Shown: positions 46,336 through 56,299 of the stretch, piece by piece
Layout of the letters: each line of letters starts with the position of its first letter
How positions within the stretch are numbered: the first letter of the stretch is position 1
Origin: Borborobacter arsenicus
Lineage (GTDB): Bacteria > Pseudomonadota > Alphaproteobacteria > Rhizobiales > Rhizobiaceae
Length of the DNA: 64,000 nt
Direction: 5' to 3'
NCBI RefSeq assembly: GCF_003934165.1
Contig: NZ_ML133510.1
Location: forward strand, 177,999-241,998
The notes under the pieces: model-generated
Told to the model about the DNA's origin: nothing
The model's database searches: none
Seen by the model: the letters and a program-made list of their open reading frames with translations, nothing else
Translations under genes and position numbers: made by a program

Positions 46336-47232
46336 ATGACAAGGCTGTGGCACTCCGCGCCGGGGCTGTTGCTGGTTACCGGCACGCTGCTTGGCCTCAC
46401 TTTGCCGCTCGGCAAGATTGCGGCAGCGGCCGGGATTTCTCCTGCGCTGTGGGCCTTCGTCATTTCGTTCGGCGCCGGTGCGGTTCTTTTGGTGGTGCTT
46501 GTGTCACGCGGGCGTGGTCTCAACCTCGACTTTGCCACGCTGCGTTATTTCGCGATTACCGCGGCGGTCTCCTACGCTATTCCCAATCTCCTGCTTTTTG
46601 CGGCCATTCCGCATCTCGGCGCGGGCTTCAGCGGCATCATGTTGACGCTATCGCCCCTGCTGACGCTGGCCATATCGCTGATCCTGCGGTTACGACGGCC
46701 GGATGTGCTCGGAATTGCAGGTATCGCTGTCGGCTTCATAGGCGCCGTGATGGTGACATTGACCCGAGGCGAAGCAGGTCAACCCGCCGAACCTTTCTGG
46801 ATCGGCGTCGGCCTGCTCATCCCGGTCAGCCTGGCGGTTGGAAATATCTATCGGACGCTACACTGGCCGAAGGATAGCGGGCCGATCCAGCTTGCAGCCG
46901 GCAGCCACCTGGCCGCAGCGGCCATGCTTTTTGCCATGGTGGTCGCGTCACCCGACGCCAGTTCATTCTCGCTGCTTGGTGCTGTGCCTGTTCTGGTCGT
47001 TGCTCAGGTGGCAGCCTCGACGGCCATGTTTGCCTTCTTCTTTCGGCTGCAGGCCGTGGGTGGTCCGGTCTATCTCAGTCAGATCGGCTATGTGGCAGCC
47101 GCTCTCGGCCTTTTTGCCGGGACAGTATTCCTGGGCGAGAGCTACCGGCTGACCACCTGGCTCGGGGCGGTGGTCATTTCAATCGGTCTGGTCATGACCA
47201 CGCGTGCACAGTCAAGCGCTGACGTCCCCTGA
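46336..47232 (+). CDS. EamA/DMT-family transporter
   Basis: A 298-residue membrane protein with about ten TM helices arranged as two EamA repeats (repeat one ending with GIAVGFIGAVMVTL, repeat two with FLGESYRLTTWLGAVVISIG). Its substrate is unknown. It follows the DUF1178 gene after 83 bp and converges on ubiG with an 8-bp gap. It is unrelated in sequence to the EamA protein at 18395 beyond the family level. Confidence 0.9.
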   Translation: MTRLWHSAPGLLLVTGTLLGLTLPLGKIAAAAGISPALWAFVISFGAGAVLLVVLVSRGRGLNLDFATLRYFAITAAVSYAIPNLLLFAAIPHLGAGFSGIMLTLSPLLTLAISLILRLRRPDVLGIAGIAVGFIGAVMVTLTRGEAGQPAEPFWIGVGLLIPVSLAVGNIYRTLHWPKDSGPIQLAAGSHLAAAAMLFAMVVASPDASSFSLLGAVPVLVVAQVAASTAMFAFFFRLQAVGGPVYLSQIGYVAAALGLFAGTVFLGESYRLTTWLGAVVISIGLVMTTRAQSSADVP

Positions 47233-47240
47233 AGAGGACC

Positions 47241-47990
47241 TCAGGCGGCTTGCCTTTGGGCCAGCACCATATAGTTGACGTCCATGTCCTTGGAGCGCTG
47301 CCAGCGGTCGGCAAGCAGGTTGTAGACGACGCCGGTCCGGTCCGCGATCGACATTCCCGCCTTGGAAAGCGCTTCCTCCAATTCTTCCGGCCGCACGAGC
47401 TTGCCATATTGATGCGTGCCGCGTGGCAGCCAGCGCAGCAGATATTCGGCCCCGACAATCGCCAGCCCCAGGGCTTTCAGGGTGCGGTTGATGGTGGCGA
47501 CGAACATTATACCGTCCGGCTTGACCATATCGGCACATTTGGACACGAACAGGTCGATGTCCGACACGTGCTCGATCACTTCCATGTTGAGCACTACGTC
47601 GAATTTCTCGCCGGCGTCGGCCAGCGCCTCGGCCGTGGTGGCGCGGTAGTCCACCGTTACGCCAGACTCGGCGGCGTGGAGCCTGGCGACCTCGATATTG
47701 GTTTCGGAAGCATCGGCGCCCACGACTTCGGCGCCCAGGCGCGCCATCGGCTCGCAAAGCAGTCCGCCGCCGCAGCCTATGTCGAGAATGCGCAGGCCCT
47801 CGAACGGTTTTGCAGCGTGCGAATCCCGACCGAAGCGCGCCGCCACCTGGTCGCGCACATAGGCCAGGCGCACCGGATTGAATTTGTGCAACGGACGGAA
47901 TTTCCCGTTGGGGTTCCACCATTCGGCGGCGAGTGCGGAGAAGCGTTCCACTTCTGCGGCATCGATCGTCGATCGTTGTGGCTCAGCCAT
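47241..47990 (-). CDS. ubiG: Ubiquinone biosynthesis O-methyltransferase UbiG
   Basis: Catalyses both O-methylations of ubiquinone synthesis. The 249-residue protein has the UbiG start [23 protein letters not shown] (the AEWW and PLH motifs), SAM motif [19 protein letters not shown], and [21 protein letters not shown] precedes the ATG at 47990; the longer frame is not family-like. In many rhizobia ubiG faces lysC directly; here two further genes lie between. Confidence 0.96.
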   Translation of the reverse strand: MAEPQRSTIDAAEVERFSALAAEWWNPNGKFRPLHKFNPVRLAYVRDQVAARFGRDSHAAKPFEGLRILDIGCGGGLLCEPMARLGAEVVGADASETNIEVARLHAAESGVTVDYRATTAEALADAGEKFDVVLNMEVIEHVSDIDLFVSKCADMVKPDGIMFVATINRTLKALGLAIVGAEYLLRWLPRGTHQYGKLVRPEELEEALSKAGMSIADRTGVVYNLLADRWQRSKDMDVNYMVLAQRQAA

Positions 47991-48206
47991 GCATGGTCTC
48001 CCTTCGATGCTGGCGCGTTTCCGACAATCTGCATCGGATTTTCGGAACGGATTCTGCGTCACCTAGAGGGTGGCGCAGCGTCCATCACGCGAGCCCTAGG
48101 AAGTCGGGTCAAGGCAGGCGAAAGTCAAGGCAACAAATTTTTCGGCTGCGCATTCGCGCCCGGATCGGATATGCGCATGCCGCCCTGTTTCAGCGCACAG
48201 GCACGG

Positions 48207-49322
48207 TCAGATTTTTTTGCTGAAGGCATTGGTGAAGATGATATCGCCATGTGCTCCGGCAGCCTCGGCCAGCACCACATCCATGGCGCCGGAGGTAACG
48301 CGCACAATCGCGAAGCCACCCAGAAACGCGGCTTTCGGCTTGAAGATATCGATGTCGCCCTGCCGGTAGACCATGGCGGTCTCATGCTCATGGCCGTGGA
48401 AAATCCCGACGACATTGTAACCATCCAATGCCGACAGGAGCGCCTGCCGGTCATTTTCGCTCCACCAATGCGCCGCACCTGCGCCAATGTCGTCAAAGGT
48501 CCGCTTTTGCGGGTCCCAGTTTTCAGTGGAAAAGGCATCCCAGCCATAATGCTGGAAAAGGATCACCGGCTTTCCGCCTCCCGCATAGGTGGAAAGGTCT
48601 TTTTTCAGCCAGTCCAATCCGCTTATGGCGCCCTTGGAGGTGTCACCGGCGAACCGATGGGTCTGGACAAGATGCAAACCACCCCAGTCCCACGAGTAAT
48701 CATCGGAGGGTACATCGTAATTCGTGACAGGAACCGGAGGTTTGTAGAACACCGTCTGGCGATGGTTGAGTTCGACATAGTCGCGCAGTTCACGGCGATA
48801 CCAGTCTACATGAGGCGGCGGCCCGTCCTGATCGAGGTCGTGGTTGCCCAAGCCGTTGTAGACGGGAAAATGAAGCCGGTCGGCACCCACTCCCTGCTGG
48901 TAGCGCTGGCTGAATTGGCGAAGCTGTGTTCCCTCGCCGGGCCTTGCCACCTGCCCGCCGCCATCATCGGTCATGTCGCCGCCGACCACGACGCCGAGTG
49001 GCGTCGCAATCCGTTCGCCTGCGCTGGCAAGGCCGGTCGCCACGCCGTTGATTTCCACCGGCCAGTAGCGTTCGGCAATCAGGTTCAATGCGGCGATGTG
49101 ACGGCGAAGATTGGCGTCTGTCTTGCCCTCCTGCTGGCAGTTCGGGCTTAGCCCGCGATACATCAGGCAGGCATGGACATCATTGGTGAAGATGAATGTG
49201 GCGTCGATTTCCGCCGCCATTGCCATTTGATGGGGCGCCGGGGCGAACATGCAGGCGGCACCGAAGCCCAGCAACCCGGTCATGGCCTCCCGCCGGGTGA
49301 GGGATAGCCGATTTGCGCGCAT
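48207..49322 (-). CDS. Tat-exported metallophosphoesterase
   Basis: A 371-residue calcineurin-like phosphoesterase. The N-terminus SLTRREAMTGLLGFGAACMF is a twin-arginine signal with cleavage near AMA-AEI. Metal motifs are FTNDVHA (D-x-H), VVGGDMTDD (GD), GLGNHDLD (GNHD), HGHEHE (GHxH) and QHYGWD. Such proteins cleave phosphodiesters or phosphomonoesters in the periplasm; the substrate is not evident. GGAGGCGA precedes the ATG at 49322. It follows the methyltransferase gene by 22 bp on the same strand. Confidence 0.88.
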   Translation of the reverse strand: MRANRLSLTRREAMTGLLGFGAACMFAPAPHQMAMAAEIDATFIFTNDVHACLMYRGLSPNCQQEGKTDANLRRHIAALNLIAERYWPVEINGVATGLASAGERIATPLGVVVGGDMTDDGGGQVARPGEGTQLRQFSQRYQQGVGADRLHFPVYNGLGNHDLDQDGPPPHVDWYRRELRDYVELNHRQTVFYKPPVPVTNYDVPSDDYSWDWGGLHLVQTHRFAGDTSKGAISGLDWLKKDLSTYAGGGKPVILFQHYGWDAFSTENWDPQKRTFDDIGAGAAHWWSENDRQALLSALDGYNVVGIFHGHEHETAMVYRQGDIDIFKPKAAFLGGFAIVRVTSGAMDVVLAEAAGAHGDIIFTNAFSKKI

Positions 49323-49344
49323 GGTGTTCGCCTCCAACGATCCT

Positions 49345-50193
49345 CTATCCCGATGCCGTCGAGAACCACAGATGTGCATATATCGCGACTGCGGTCTCGT
49401 CCGGCTCCCGTTCCGAGGCCAGCCAGGCCGAGCGTATGCTTCTTGCCTGCGCGGGCTCGGGCAGTTTCGTACAGCTGCGCAAATCCGACGCTCCAACGCT
49501 TGGTATGAACCAGGATGACATCAGTGCACGGGCGTCGAAGCCGCTTTCTCTGCGGGTCAGGAGCACTGCGAGGCCGATTTTTTCTGTTGGCCGCCAAGGA
49601 AAGATCATGCGCCCTTTCAGTGCAAGGGCCTGAAGCCAGCCAAGTGGCGGTGCTGTGACGCCGGCATTGACATAGATGAGGTCAGCTTGCGCAACAGGCA
49701 GCCGGGTGGCATCGCCCGCAATCACCTTCACATTGCCGAAGGGTTTCAGGTTCTTGCGAGCCTTTCGCGCCAGATCGCGGTCGATCTCATAGGCCTGGAC
49801 CGTGCCGCCCGGAAGCGCCAACATCGCAAGGATTGCCGTATAATAGCCGGTTCCTGCGCCGATATGGCAGATGCGGTCGCCTGGTTTGGGCTCGACCACG
49901 CCGATCCAGGCTGCATGAAGATAAGGCTCGCCATTGTTGATGCCCTTTTCCGCATCAAGCGCCACCAGGACGTTCTGGTAGATGAACACCGGGTTGGCGC
50001 TCGGCGTCTCGACATAGTGCTGGTTGAGAATGATCTGCCATGGACCGGGAGGCAGGAAGGCCTCGCGCGGAACGAGTTCGAATATCCGTTCCAGCCTCGG
50101 GTCGGCCGAATTGCTGGCGGCAGCCATGAGCCTTGCGAAAAAAGCGCGGGCTTCCTCGATCGTAGCCTGCTTGCCGCGCACTGCCGTCTCCAT
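49345..50193 (-). CDS. Protein-L-isoaspartate methyltransferase-like protein
   Basis: A 282-residue class I methyltransferase. LVPREAFLPPGPWQ and HIGAGTGYYTAILAML match the PCMT/PIMT family (motif I is usually EIGTGSGY), and GNVKVIAGDATRLP is motif II. The last 80 residues are a family-unlike extension. The ATG at 50193 (METAVRGKQAT) is chosen; 50226 is also possible; neither has a strong RBS. Repair of isoaspartate is not certain because the core motif is divergent. Divergent from lysC across 234 bp. Confidence 0.8.
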   Translation of the reverse strand: METAVRGKQATIEEARAFFARLMAAASNSADPRLERIFELVPREAFLPPGPWQIILNQHYVETPSANPVFIYQNVLVALDAEKGINNGEPYLHAAWIGVVEPKPGDRICHIGAGTGYYTAILAMLALPGGTVQAYEIDRDLARKARKNLKPFGNVKVIAGDATRLPVAQADLIYVNAGVTAPPLGWLQALALKGRMIFPWRPTEKIGLAVLLTRRESGFDARALMSSWFIPSVGASDLRSCTKLPEPAQARSIRSAWLASEREPDETAVAIYAHLWFSTASG

Positions 50194-50427
50194 CGTAAAG
50201 GTCTCACAACCCTGGGCATGTGGCATGGAATACGGTTCGGATTTCTCCGACCCTGTCAATCACTTCCCTGATCGACAAGCCGGGAAAGGCGCTTTTCCTG
50301 CCGCCTTGCGGAACCGGGGGGTTTTGGTTATTGAAACCGCAACTTCGCGCCGGCCTTTCCGGCGTGTCCGTTCAAGCTTTCGGCGGCCCCGGCGGTCTCC
50401 GGCATTCAAAAAAGGCATCGTGTTTCC

Positions 50428-51681
50428 ATGGCGCGTATCGTGATGAAATTCGGCGGGACTTCAGTCGCCGACATCAGCCGCATTCGCAATGTGGCACGCC
50501 ATGTCAAACGTGAGGTCGATGCCGGGCATGAGGTGGCGGTGGTGGTTTCGGCCATGGCCGGCAAAACCAATGAACTGGTGGCCTGGACCCGCGAAGCCTC
50601 GCCCATGCACGACGCCCGCGAATATGATGCCGTGGTGGCCTCGGGCGAGCAGGTGACGGCTGGCCTTTTGGCGATATGCCTGCAGAATATGGGCGTCCAT
50701 GCCCGTTCGTGGCTGGGTTGGCAGATCCCGATCCGTACCGACAATTCCCATAGCGCGGCGCGCATTACCGATATTGACGGGTCCTTCCTGATCAAGCGCT
50801 TTGCCGAGGGGCAGGTTGCCGTGATTGCCGGGTTCCAGGGCCTGAGCCCCGATAACCGCATCGCGACCCTGGGGCGCGGCGGCTCGGACACCAGCGCGGT
50901 GGCGATTGCCGCCGCCGTGAAGGCCGATCGTTGCGACATCTATACCGATGTCGACGGCGTATACACCACCGACCCCCGCATCGAGCCCAAGGCGCGGCGG
51001 CTTGCGCAGATTTCCTTCGAGGAAATGCTTGAAATGGCTTCTCTTGGTGCCAAAGTGCTGCAGGTGCGCTCGGTTGAACTGGCTATGGTGCATCAGGTCC
51101 GTACCTTTGTGAGATCTTCGTTCGAAGATCCGGATGCACCGGGAATGGGCGATTTTCTCAATCCGCCCGGAACGCTTATTTGCGACGAGGATGAAATCGT
51201 GGAACAGCAGGTCGTAACCGGAATCGCCTACGCCAAGGACGAGGCGCAGATTTCACTTCGCCGCGTGGCCGACAGGCCCGGCGTGGCTGCCGGCATTTTC
51301 GGCCCGCTTGCCGAATCTGGTATCAATGTCGACATGATCGTGCAGAATATCTCCGAAGACGGGTCGCGCACCGACATGACCTTCACGGTGCCGTCGGGCG
51401 ATGTCGATAAGGCACTGGCGGTGCTGGAAAAGATCCGGCCGGAGATCGGTTTCGACGCGGTCCAGCATGACCAGGGGATGTCGAAAGTATCGGTGATCGG
51501 TATCGGCATGCGCAGCCATACCGGTGTGGCGGCGACCGCTTTTCAGGCACTTGCCGAAAAAGGCATCAATATTCGCGCCATCACCACTTCGGAGATCAAG
51601 ATTTCCATTTTGATCGATGGTCCCTATACAGAACTTGCTGTTCGGACTTTGCATTCCGTCTATGGTCTGGATAAGCAGTAA
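50428..51681 (+). CDS. lysC: Aspartate kinase
   Basis: First step of the aspartate family pathway (Lys, Thr, Met, DAP). The 417-residue protein has the kinase signature VMKFGGTSVADISRI at its start, GRGGSDTSAVAIAAAVKAD, and two C-terminal ACT domains (residues about 265-410: VADRPGVAAGIFGPLAESGIN and TGVAATAFQALAEKGINI) for lysine/threonine feedback. It is followed by ptsP after 81 bp in the usual rhizobial order. Confidence 0.97.
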   Translation: MARIVMKFGGTSVADISRIRNVARHVKREVDAGHEVAVVVSAMAGKTNELVAWTREASPMHDAREYDAVVASGEQVTAGLLAICLQNMGVHARSWLGWQIPIRTDNSHSAARITDIDGSFLIKRFAEGQVAVIAGFQGLSPDNRIATLGRGGSDTSAVAIAAAVKADRCDIYTDVDGVYTTDPRIEPKARRLAQISFEEMLEMASLGAKVLQVRSVELAMVHQVRTFVRSSFEDPDAPGMGDFLNPPGTLICDEDEIVEQQVVTGIAYAKDEAQISLRRVADRPGVAAGIFGPLAESGINVDMIVQNISEDGSRTDMTFTVPSGDVDKALAVLEKIRPEIGFDAVQHDQGMSKVSVIGIGMRSHTGVAATAFQALAEKGINIRAITTSEIKISILIDGPYTELAVRTLHSVYGLDKQ

Positions 51682-51762
51682 AGAGACGAGTCTGTTCGGT
51701 CTCGGATTGTCCGGCGTAAGGCCAGGCCTGCGTCGATCGACGATAGTTGGAGACACCACCTG

Positions 51763-54036
51763 ATGCGGGATACGGCCGGCGGTCCACGCGTTCTCCTGAA
51801 ACGGCTCCGTGAGCTGATGGCGGAGGCGCTTGAGCCGCAGGATCGACTCGACCGCATCGTGCGCGATATCGCCTCCAACATGGTCGCGGAAGTCTGCTCG
51901 CTCTATGTCCTGCGCGCTGATTCCGTCCTCGAGCTCTATGCCACCGAAGGCCTCAATCCCAATGCGGTCCATCTGGCGCAATTGCGGCTCGGGCAGGGCC
52001 TGGTCGGCACCATCGCGGCCAGCGCGCGTGCCCTGAACCTGCCGAATGCGCAGGAGCACCCGGCCTTCGCCTATCTCCCTGAAACCGGCGAGGAAATCTA
52101 CAACTCCTTCCTCGGTGTGCCGGTGCTCAGGGCCGGCCGCACGCTGGGCGTGCTGGTCGTCCAGAACCGAACCAAGCGCCACTATCGTGAGGACGAGGTC
52201 GAGGCGCTCGAAACGACGGCCATGGTGATTGCCGAGATGATCGCGGCCGGCGATCTTTCCCGGCTGACACGTCATGACGGGCTTGAGCTCGATTTGCGCC
52301 GCCCGGTGAGTTTCAAGGGCCTCTCCTTCAATGAAGGCATCGGGCTTGGCCATGTCGTGCTGCATGAGCCGCGCATCGTCGTCACCAACCTGTTCAACGA
52401 GGACAGCGACCAGGAGATGCGTCGTCTTGAAGCGTCGCTCGGCTCGTTGCGGCTGTCGATCGACGACATGCTCTCGCGCCGTGACGTCGCCTTCGAGGGC
52501 GAGCATCGGGAAGTGCTCGAAGCCTACCGCATGTTTGCCAATGATCGCGGCTGGGTGCGCCGGCTCGGAGAGGCGATCCGCAACGGCCTGACCGCCGAGG
52601 CGGCCGTGGAGAAGGTGCAAAGCGACATGCGCGCGCGCATGCTGCATATGACCGATCCTTATCTGCGCGAACGGATGAGCGATTTCGACGATCTTGCCAA
52701 CCGGCTGCTGCGCCAGTTGATGGGCCGCTCGCCGGATGACGTCGCCGCATCCCTGCCCAAGGACGCAATCGTCGTCGCCCGCTCCATGGGGGCGGCCGAA
52801 CTGCTCGACTATCCGCGTGAGAAACTGCGCGGCCTGGTGCTGGAGGATGGTGCAGCCACCAGCCATGTCGTCATCGTGGCGCGGGCCGTCGGCATTCCGG
52901 TGGCAGGGCAGATGAAGGGCGCCGTCTCCATGTCGGAGAATGGCGACGCGATCATCGTCGATGGCGATGAGGGCATGATCCATCTGCGCCCGCAGTCGGA
53001 TATCGAGGCGGCCTATGCCGAAAAGGTCCGCTTCCGGGCACGCCGGCAGGAGCTTTATCGCGAACTGCGCAAGAAGCCGTCCAAGACCAAGGACGGCGTT
53101 CATGTCGATCTGCTGATGAATGCCGGCCTGGCGGTGGATCTGCCGCAATTGGCCGAGGCCGGTGCGGCCGGTATCGGCCTGTTTCGCACCGAATTGCAGT
53201 TCATGGTCGCCTCGACCTTCCCTCGCGCCGAAGCGCAGGAGCGGCTTTATCGCGACGTGCTCGATGCCGCCGAGGGAAAGCCGGTAACATTCCGCACCAT
53301 CGATATAGGCGGCGACAAGGTGCTGCCCTACTTCAAAGGTTCGCTGCATGAGGAGAACCCGGCGCTTGGCTGGCGCGCCATCCGTCTGACGCTCGACCGT
53401 CCGGGTCTGCTGCGATCGCAGATCCGCGCGTTGCTGAAGGCCGCCGGCGGGCGGGAACTGAAAGTCATGCTTCCCATGGTGACCGAGCTTGGCGAAATCG
53501 CCAGGGCGCGTGAGATCATGGATCGCGAGGTCAGGCACCTGTCGCGCTTTGCCCATCATCTTCCCACCAGCCTGAAGCTGGGGGCCATGATCGAGGTGCC
53601 CTCGCTGCTGTGGCAGGTCGATGAATTGATGCAGGCGGTGGATTTCGTTTCCGTCGGCTCGAATGACCTGTTCCAGTTCGTCATGGCGACGGACCGGGGC
53701 AACACGCAGCTTTCCGATCGCTTCGATCCGCTGTCGGTTCCGTTCCTGCGCGTGCTGAAGCATATCGCCGATGCCGGGAAGCGTAACCACACGCCGGTGA
53801 CGCTATGTGGCGAAATGGCCGGTCGGCCGATTTCGGCCATGGCGCTGACCGGTATCGGCTATCGCTCGATTTCGATGTCGCCGGCCTCGATCGGTCCGGT
53901 CAAGGCGATGCTGGCGGAACTGCCGGTCGGTGAATTGAAGGCGTTCATGGACGACAATCTGTCCAGCCACGCCGTGGATTTGCCGATGCGGGCGCTGCTC
54001 CAGGCCTTTGCGGACGACCGTTCCATTCCCCTTTGA
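51763..54036 (+). CDS. ptsP: Phosphoenolpyruvate-protein phosphotransferase PtsP (EI-Ntr)
   Basis: First kinase of the nitrogen-related PTS, passing phosphate from PEP to NPr and EIIA-Ntr. The 757-residue protein has an N-terminal GAF domain (about 20-165; senses glutamine in the family), then the PTS EI domain with the active His in DGAATSHVVIVARAVGIP, and the PEP-binding barrel with FRTELQFM, RTIDIGGDK and VSVGSNDLFQFVMATDRGN. Between lysC and prfA. Confidence 0.96.
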   Translation: MRDTAGGPRVLLKRLRELMAEALEPQDRLDRIVRDIASNMVAEVCSLYVLRADSVLELYATEGLNPNAVHLAQLRLGQGLVGTIAASARALNLPNAQEHPAFAYLPETGEEIYNSFLGVPVLRAGRTLGVLVVQNRTKRHYREDEVEALETTAMVIAEMIAAGDLSRLTRHDGLELDLRRPVSFKGLSFNEGIGLGHVVLHEPRIVVTNLFNEDSDQEMRRLEASLGSLRLSIDDMLSRRDVAFEGEHREVLEAYRMFANDRGWVRRLGEAIRNGLTAEAAVEKVQSDMRARMLHMTDPYLRERMSDFDDLANRLLRQLMGRSPDDVAASLPKDAIVVARSMGAAELLDYPREKLRGLVLEDGAATSHVVIVARAVGIPVAGQMKGAVSMSENGDAIIVDGDEGMIHLRPQSDIEAAYAEKVRFRARRQELYRELRKKPSKTKDGVHVDLLMNAGLAVDLPQLAEAGAAGIGLFRTELQFMVASTFPRAEAQERLYRDVLDAAEGKPVTFRTIDIGGDKVLPYFKGSLHEENPALGWRAIRLTLDRPGLLRSQIRALLKAAGGRELKVMLPMVTELGEIARAREIMDREVRHLSRFAHHLPTSLKLGAMIEVPSLLWQVDELMQAVDFVSVGSNDLFQFVMATDRGNTQLSDRFDPLSVPFLRVLKHIADAGKRNHTPVTLCGEMAGRPISAMALTGIGYRSISMSPASIGPVKAMLAELPVGELKAFMDDNLSSHAVDLPMRALLQAFADDRSIPL

Positions 54037-54045
54037 CGTTGTAAC

Positions 54046-55125
54046 ATGATCAGTTTGCCCCGCGACCGTATGGACCAGGTAGTCAAGCGCTTCGACATGC
54101 TCGAAGCGCAGATGGCTGCCGGGCCCGACCCCGATGCCTATGTGAAAATGGCGTCGGAATATGCCGACATTCAGGAGATGGTGGCCAAGATCCGGGATTT
54201 GCAGGCCCAGGAGCGGGAGCTTGACGACCTCCAGGCCATGCTCGCCGACAAGAGCACCGATCGTGAAATGCGGACACTGGCCGAAAGCGAATTGCCGGAG
54301 GTGGAGGAGCGCATCGAGGCGCTGCAGAAGGATATTCAGATACTGCTCCTGCCCAAGGATGCCGCCGACGACAAGAACGCGATCCTGGAAATCCGCGCAG
54401 GAACCGGCGGAGATGAAGCGGCGCTTTTCGCCGGCGACCTGTTTCGTATGTATGAGCGCTATGCATCCGAGCAGGGTTGGCGCTTCGAAGTCGCCTCGGC
54501 AAGCGAAGGGGATGCCGGTGGTTTCAAGGAAATCATCGCAACCGTTTCGGGCAAGGGCGTCTTTGCCCGGCTGAAATTCGAGTCCGGGGTGCACCGTGTC
54601 CAGCGGGTGCCTGAGACCGAAGGTAGCGGTCGCATCCATACGTCGGCCGCGACGGTGGCGGTGCTGCCCGAGGCCGAGGAAGTTGATATCGAGATCAGGC
54701 CGGAGGAGATCCGCATCGATACGATGCGTGCTTCAGGTGCGGGCGGGCAGCACGTCAACACCACCGATTCGGCGGTGCGCATCACCCATGTTCCAAGCGG
54801 GATTGTCGTGGTACAGGCGGAAAAATCGCAGCATCAGAACCGCGCGCGCGCCATGCAGATCCTGCGCGCCCGGCTATTCGATATGGAAAGGTCGAAAGCT
54901 GCCGATGAGCGGTCGGAATCGCGCCGGTTGCAGGTCGGTTCCGGCGATCGCTCGGAACGCATCCGCACCTATAATTTCCCGCAAGGCCGGGTCACCGACC
55001 ATCGCATCAACCTGACGCTCTACAAACTTGACCGCGTGATGATGGGTGAATTGGACGAGATCATCTCGGCGCTGATCTCCGATCACCAGTCCAGGCTGCT
55101 GGCCGATCTTGGCGTGGATGGCTGA
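54046..55125 (+). CDS. prfA: Peptide chain release factor 1
   Basis: Recognises UAA/UAG and releases the peptide. The 359-residue protein has the anticodon-like PxT motif region (about 185-195, [13 protein letters not shown]) and the peptidyl-hydrolase GGQ at residues 233-235 ([15 protein letters not shown]). Gln235 is the methylation target of PrmC, encoded by the next gene with 8-bp overlap. Starts 9 bp after ptsP. Confidence 0.97.
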   Translation: MISLPRDRMDQVVKRFDMLEAQMAAGPDPDAYVKMASEYADIQEMVAKIRDLQAQERELDDLQAMLADKSTDREMRTLAESELPEVEERIEALQKDIQILLLPKDAADDKNAILEIRAGTGGDEAALFAGDLFRMYERYASEQGWRFEVASASEGDAGGFKEIIATVSGKGVFARLKFESGVHRVQRVPETEGSGRIHTSAATVAVLPEAEEVDIEIRPEEIRIDTMRASGAGGQHVNTTDSAVRITHVPSGIVVVQAEKSQHQNRARAMQILRARLFDMERSKAADERSESRRLQVGSGDRSERIRTYNFPQGRVTDHRINLTLYKLDRVMMGELDEIISALISDHQSRLLADLGVDG

Positions 55126-55984
55126 CCCGAAAGGCACTCTTGGCGGCATGCTGCGGCAAGCGAGGGACCGGCTTGCCGCGTGCGGTGCCGATGACCCGGC
55201 ATTGGATGCCCGGCTCATCGTCGAGCATTTTTCAGGGTCGAGCCGCGCCGATGCCATTGCCCGGCCCGAACAGGCCCTAGAAGCATCCGTTGTTCAGGCG
55301 ATAGAGGCTGCGATTGTCCGGCGGGAGGGCGGAGAGCCGGTCCATCGCATTCTCGGTTTTCGTGAATTCTATGGGCTGAAGCTCGAACTGTCGCCCGATA
55401 CGCTGGAACCGCGGCCGGATACGGAAACGCTTGTCGATATGACGCTGCCTTTCGTTCGCGGCGTAGCCGCGAGAGAAGGTGTCTGTCGCATTCTCGATCT
55501 TGGCACAGGCACCGGGGCAATCGCCCTTGCACTGCTCAGCCAGGTCGAAAATTCCATGGCGACCGGCACCGATCTTGCTGAAGGCGCGCTGCTTACGGCG
55601 GGTAAAAATGCAGAGCGTTTAGGCCTTGGGGCGCGTTTTTCCGCACGAAAATCCAACTGGTTTGCAGAAATTTCGGGGCGTTTCCATTTGATTGTGTCGA
55701 ATCCACCCTATATAGGCACCAAGGAGATCGATGAACTGCGGGCGGATGTCCGCAATTTTGATCCATTGCTTGCCCTTGATGGCGGAGCTGACGGTCTGGA
55801 GGCCTATCGCCGCATTGCGGCAGGGTCGATGCGCCATTTGGAAGGCGACGGCAGGATTGCCCTGGAAATAGGATACGACCAGAAAAGACTCGTAACGGAG
55901 ATTTTTGCTGTGGCCGGATTCCGGCTCGTCGAGGCTGGCCGCGATTTGGCCGGAAATGATCGGGTCCTGATTTTCCAGCGTTGA
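55118..55984 (+). CDS. prmC: Release factor glutamine methyltransferase
   Basis: Methylates the GGQ glutamine of RF1 and RF2. The 288-residue protein has an N-terminal helical domain, [20 protein letters not shown] motif [16 protein letters not shown] and the catalytic NPPY (IVSNPPYIG). ATG 55118 lies inside the end of prfA; a TTG 9 nt earlier is less likely. The enzyme and its substrate are translationally coupled. Confidence 0.96.
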   Translation: MADPKGTLGGMLRQARDRLAACGADDPALDARLIVEHFSGSSRADAIARPEQALEASVVQAIEAAIVRREGGEPVHRILGFREFYGLKLELSPDTLEPRPDTETLVDMTLPFVRGVAAREGVCRILDLGTGTGAIALALLSQVENSMATGTDLAEGALLTAGKNAERLGLGARFSARKSNWFAEISGRFHLIVSNPPYIGTKEIDELRADVRNFDPLLALDGGADGLEAYRRIAAGSMRHLEGDGRIALEIGYDQKRLVTEIFAVAGFRLVEAGRDLAGNDRVLIFQR

Positions 55985-56299
55985 ATCAAAGTGTTGGCAA
56001 GGATCGAAAAATTGCTTGGCAACTTGCCGGAATGCCGCTAGGTTCGAAATACCGGATGAGAACGAAGCAGGCAGTGCTGTTACCTATTCGGCTCCCTTAG
56101 AAACAGACTGCCTTCTTGCGAAAACGACGCTTTTGCTTCGTGCGGGGATCGCCCGGCAAGTGACATGAGACCGGAACAGAATGGCACGTGACGCCAACGC
56201 AATCGATGCGGGCGAGCACCGTCGGGACGAACGAAACGGCTGGCTGCTGATGCGCTCCCGTTCGCGAATTTATTCAAGTTGAAAAATGAAGAGAGTCGG
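55985..56299 (+). other. 315-bp gap before the DUF4167 gene
   Basis: No gene is visible. A possible promoter, TTGGCA at 56016-56021 and CTAGGT at 56038-56043 (16-bp spacer), lies early in the gap, leaving a leader of about 250 nt ahead of the DUF4167 start. The leader has several GC-rich short complementary segments (such as GCGAAAACGA and CGCTTTTGC around 56114-56135), so a structured 5' UTR is possible. I cannot name a riboswitch. Confidence 0.4.
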
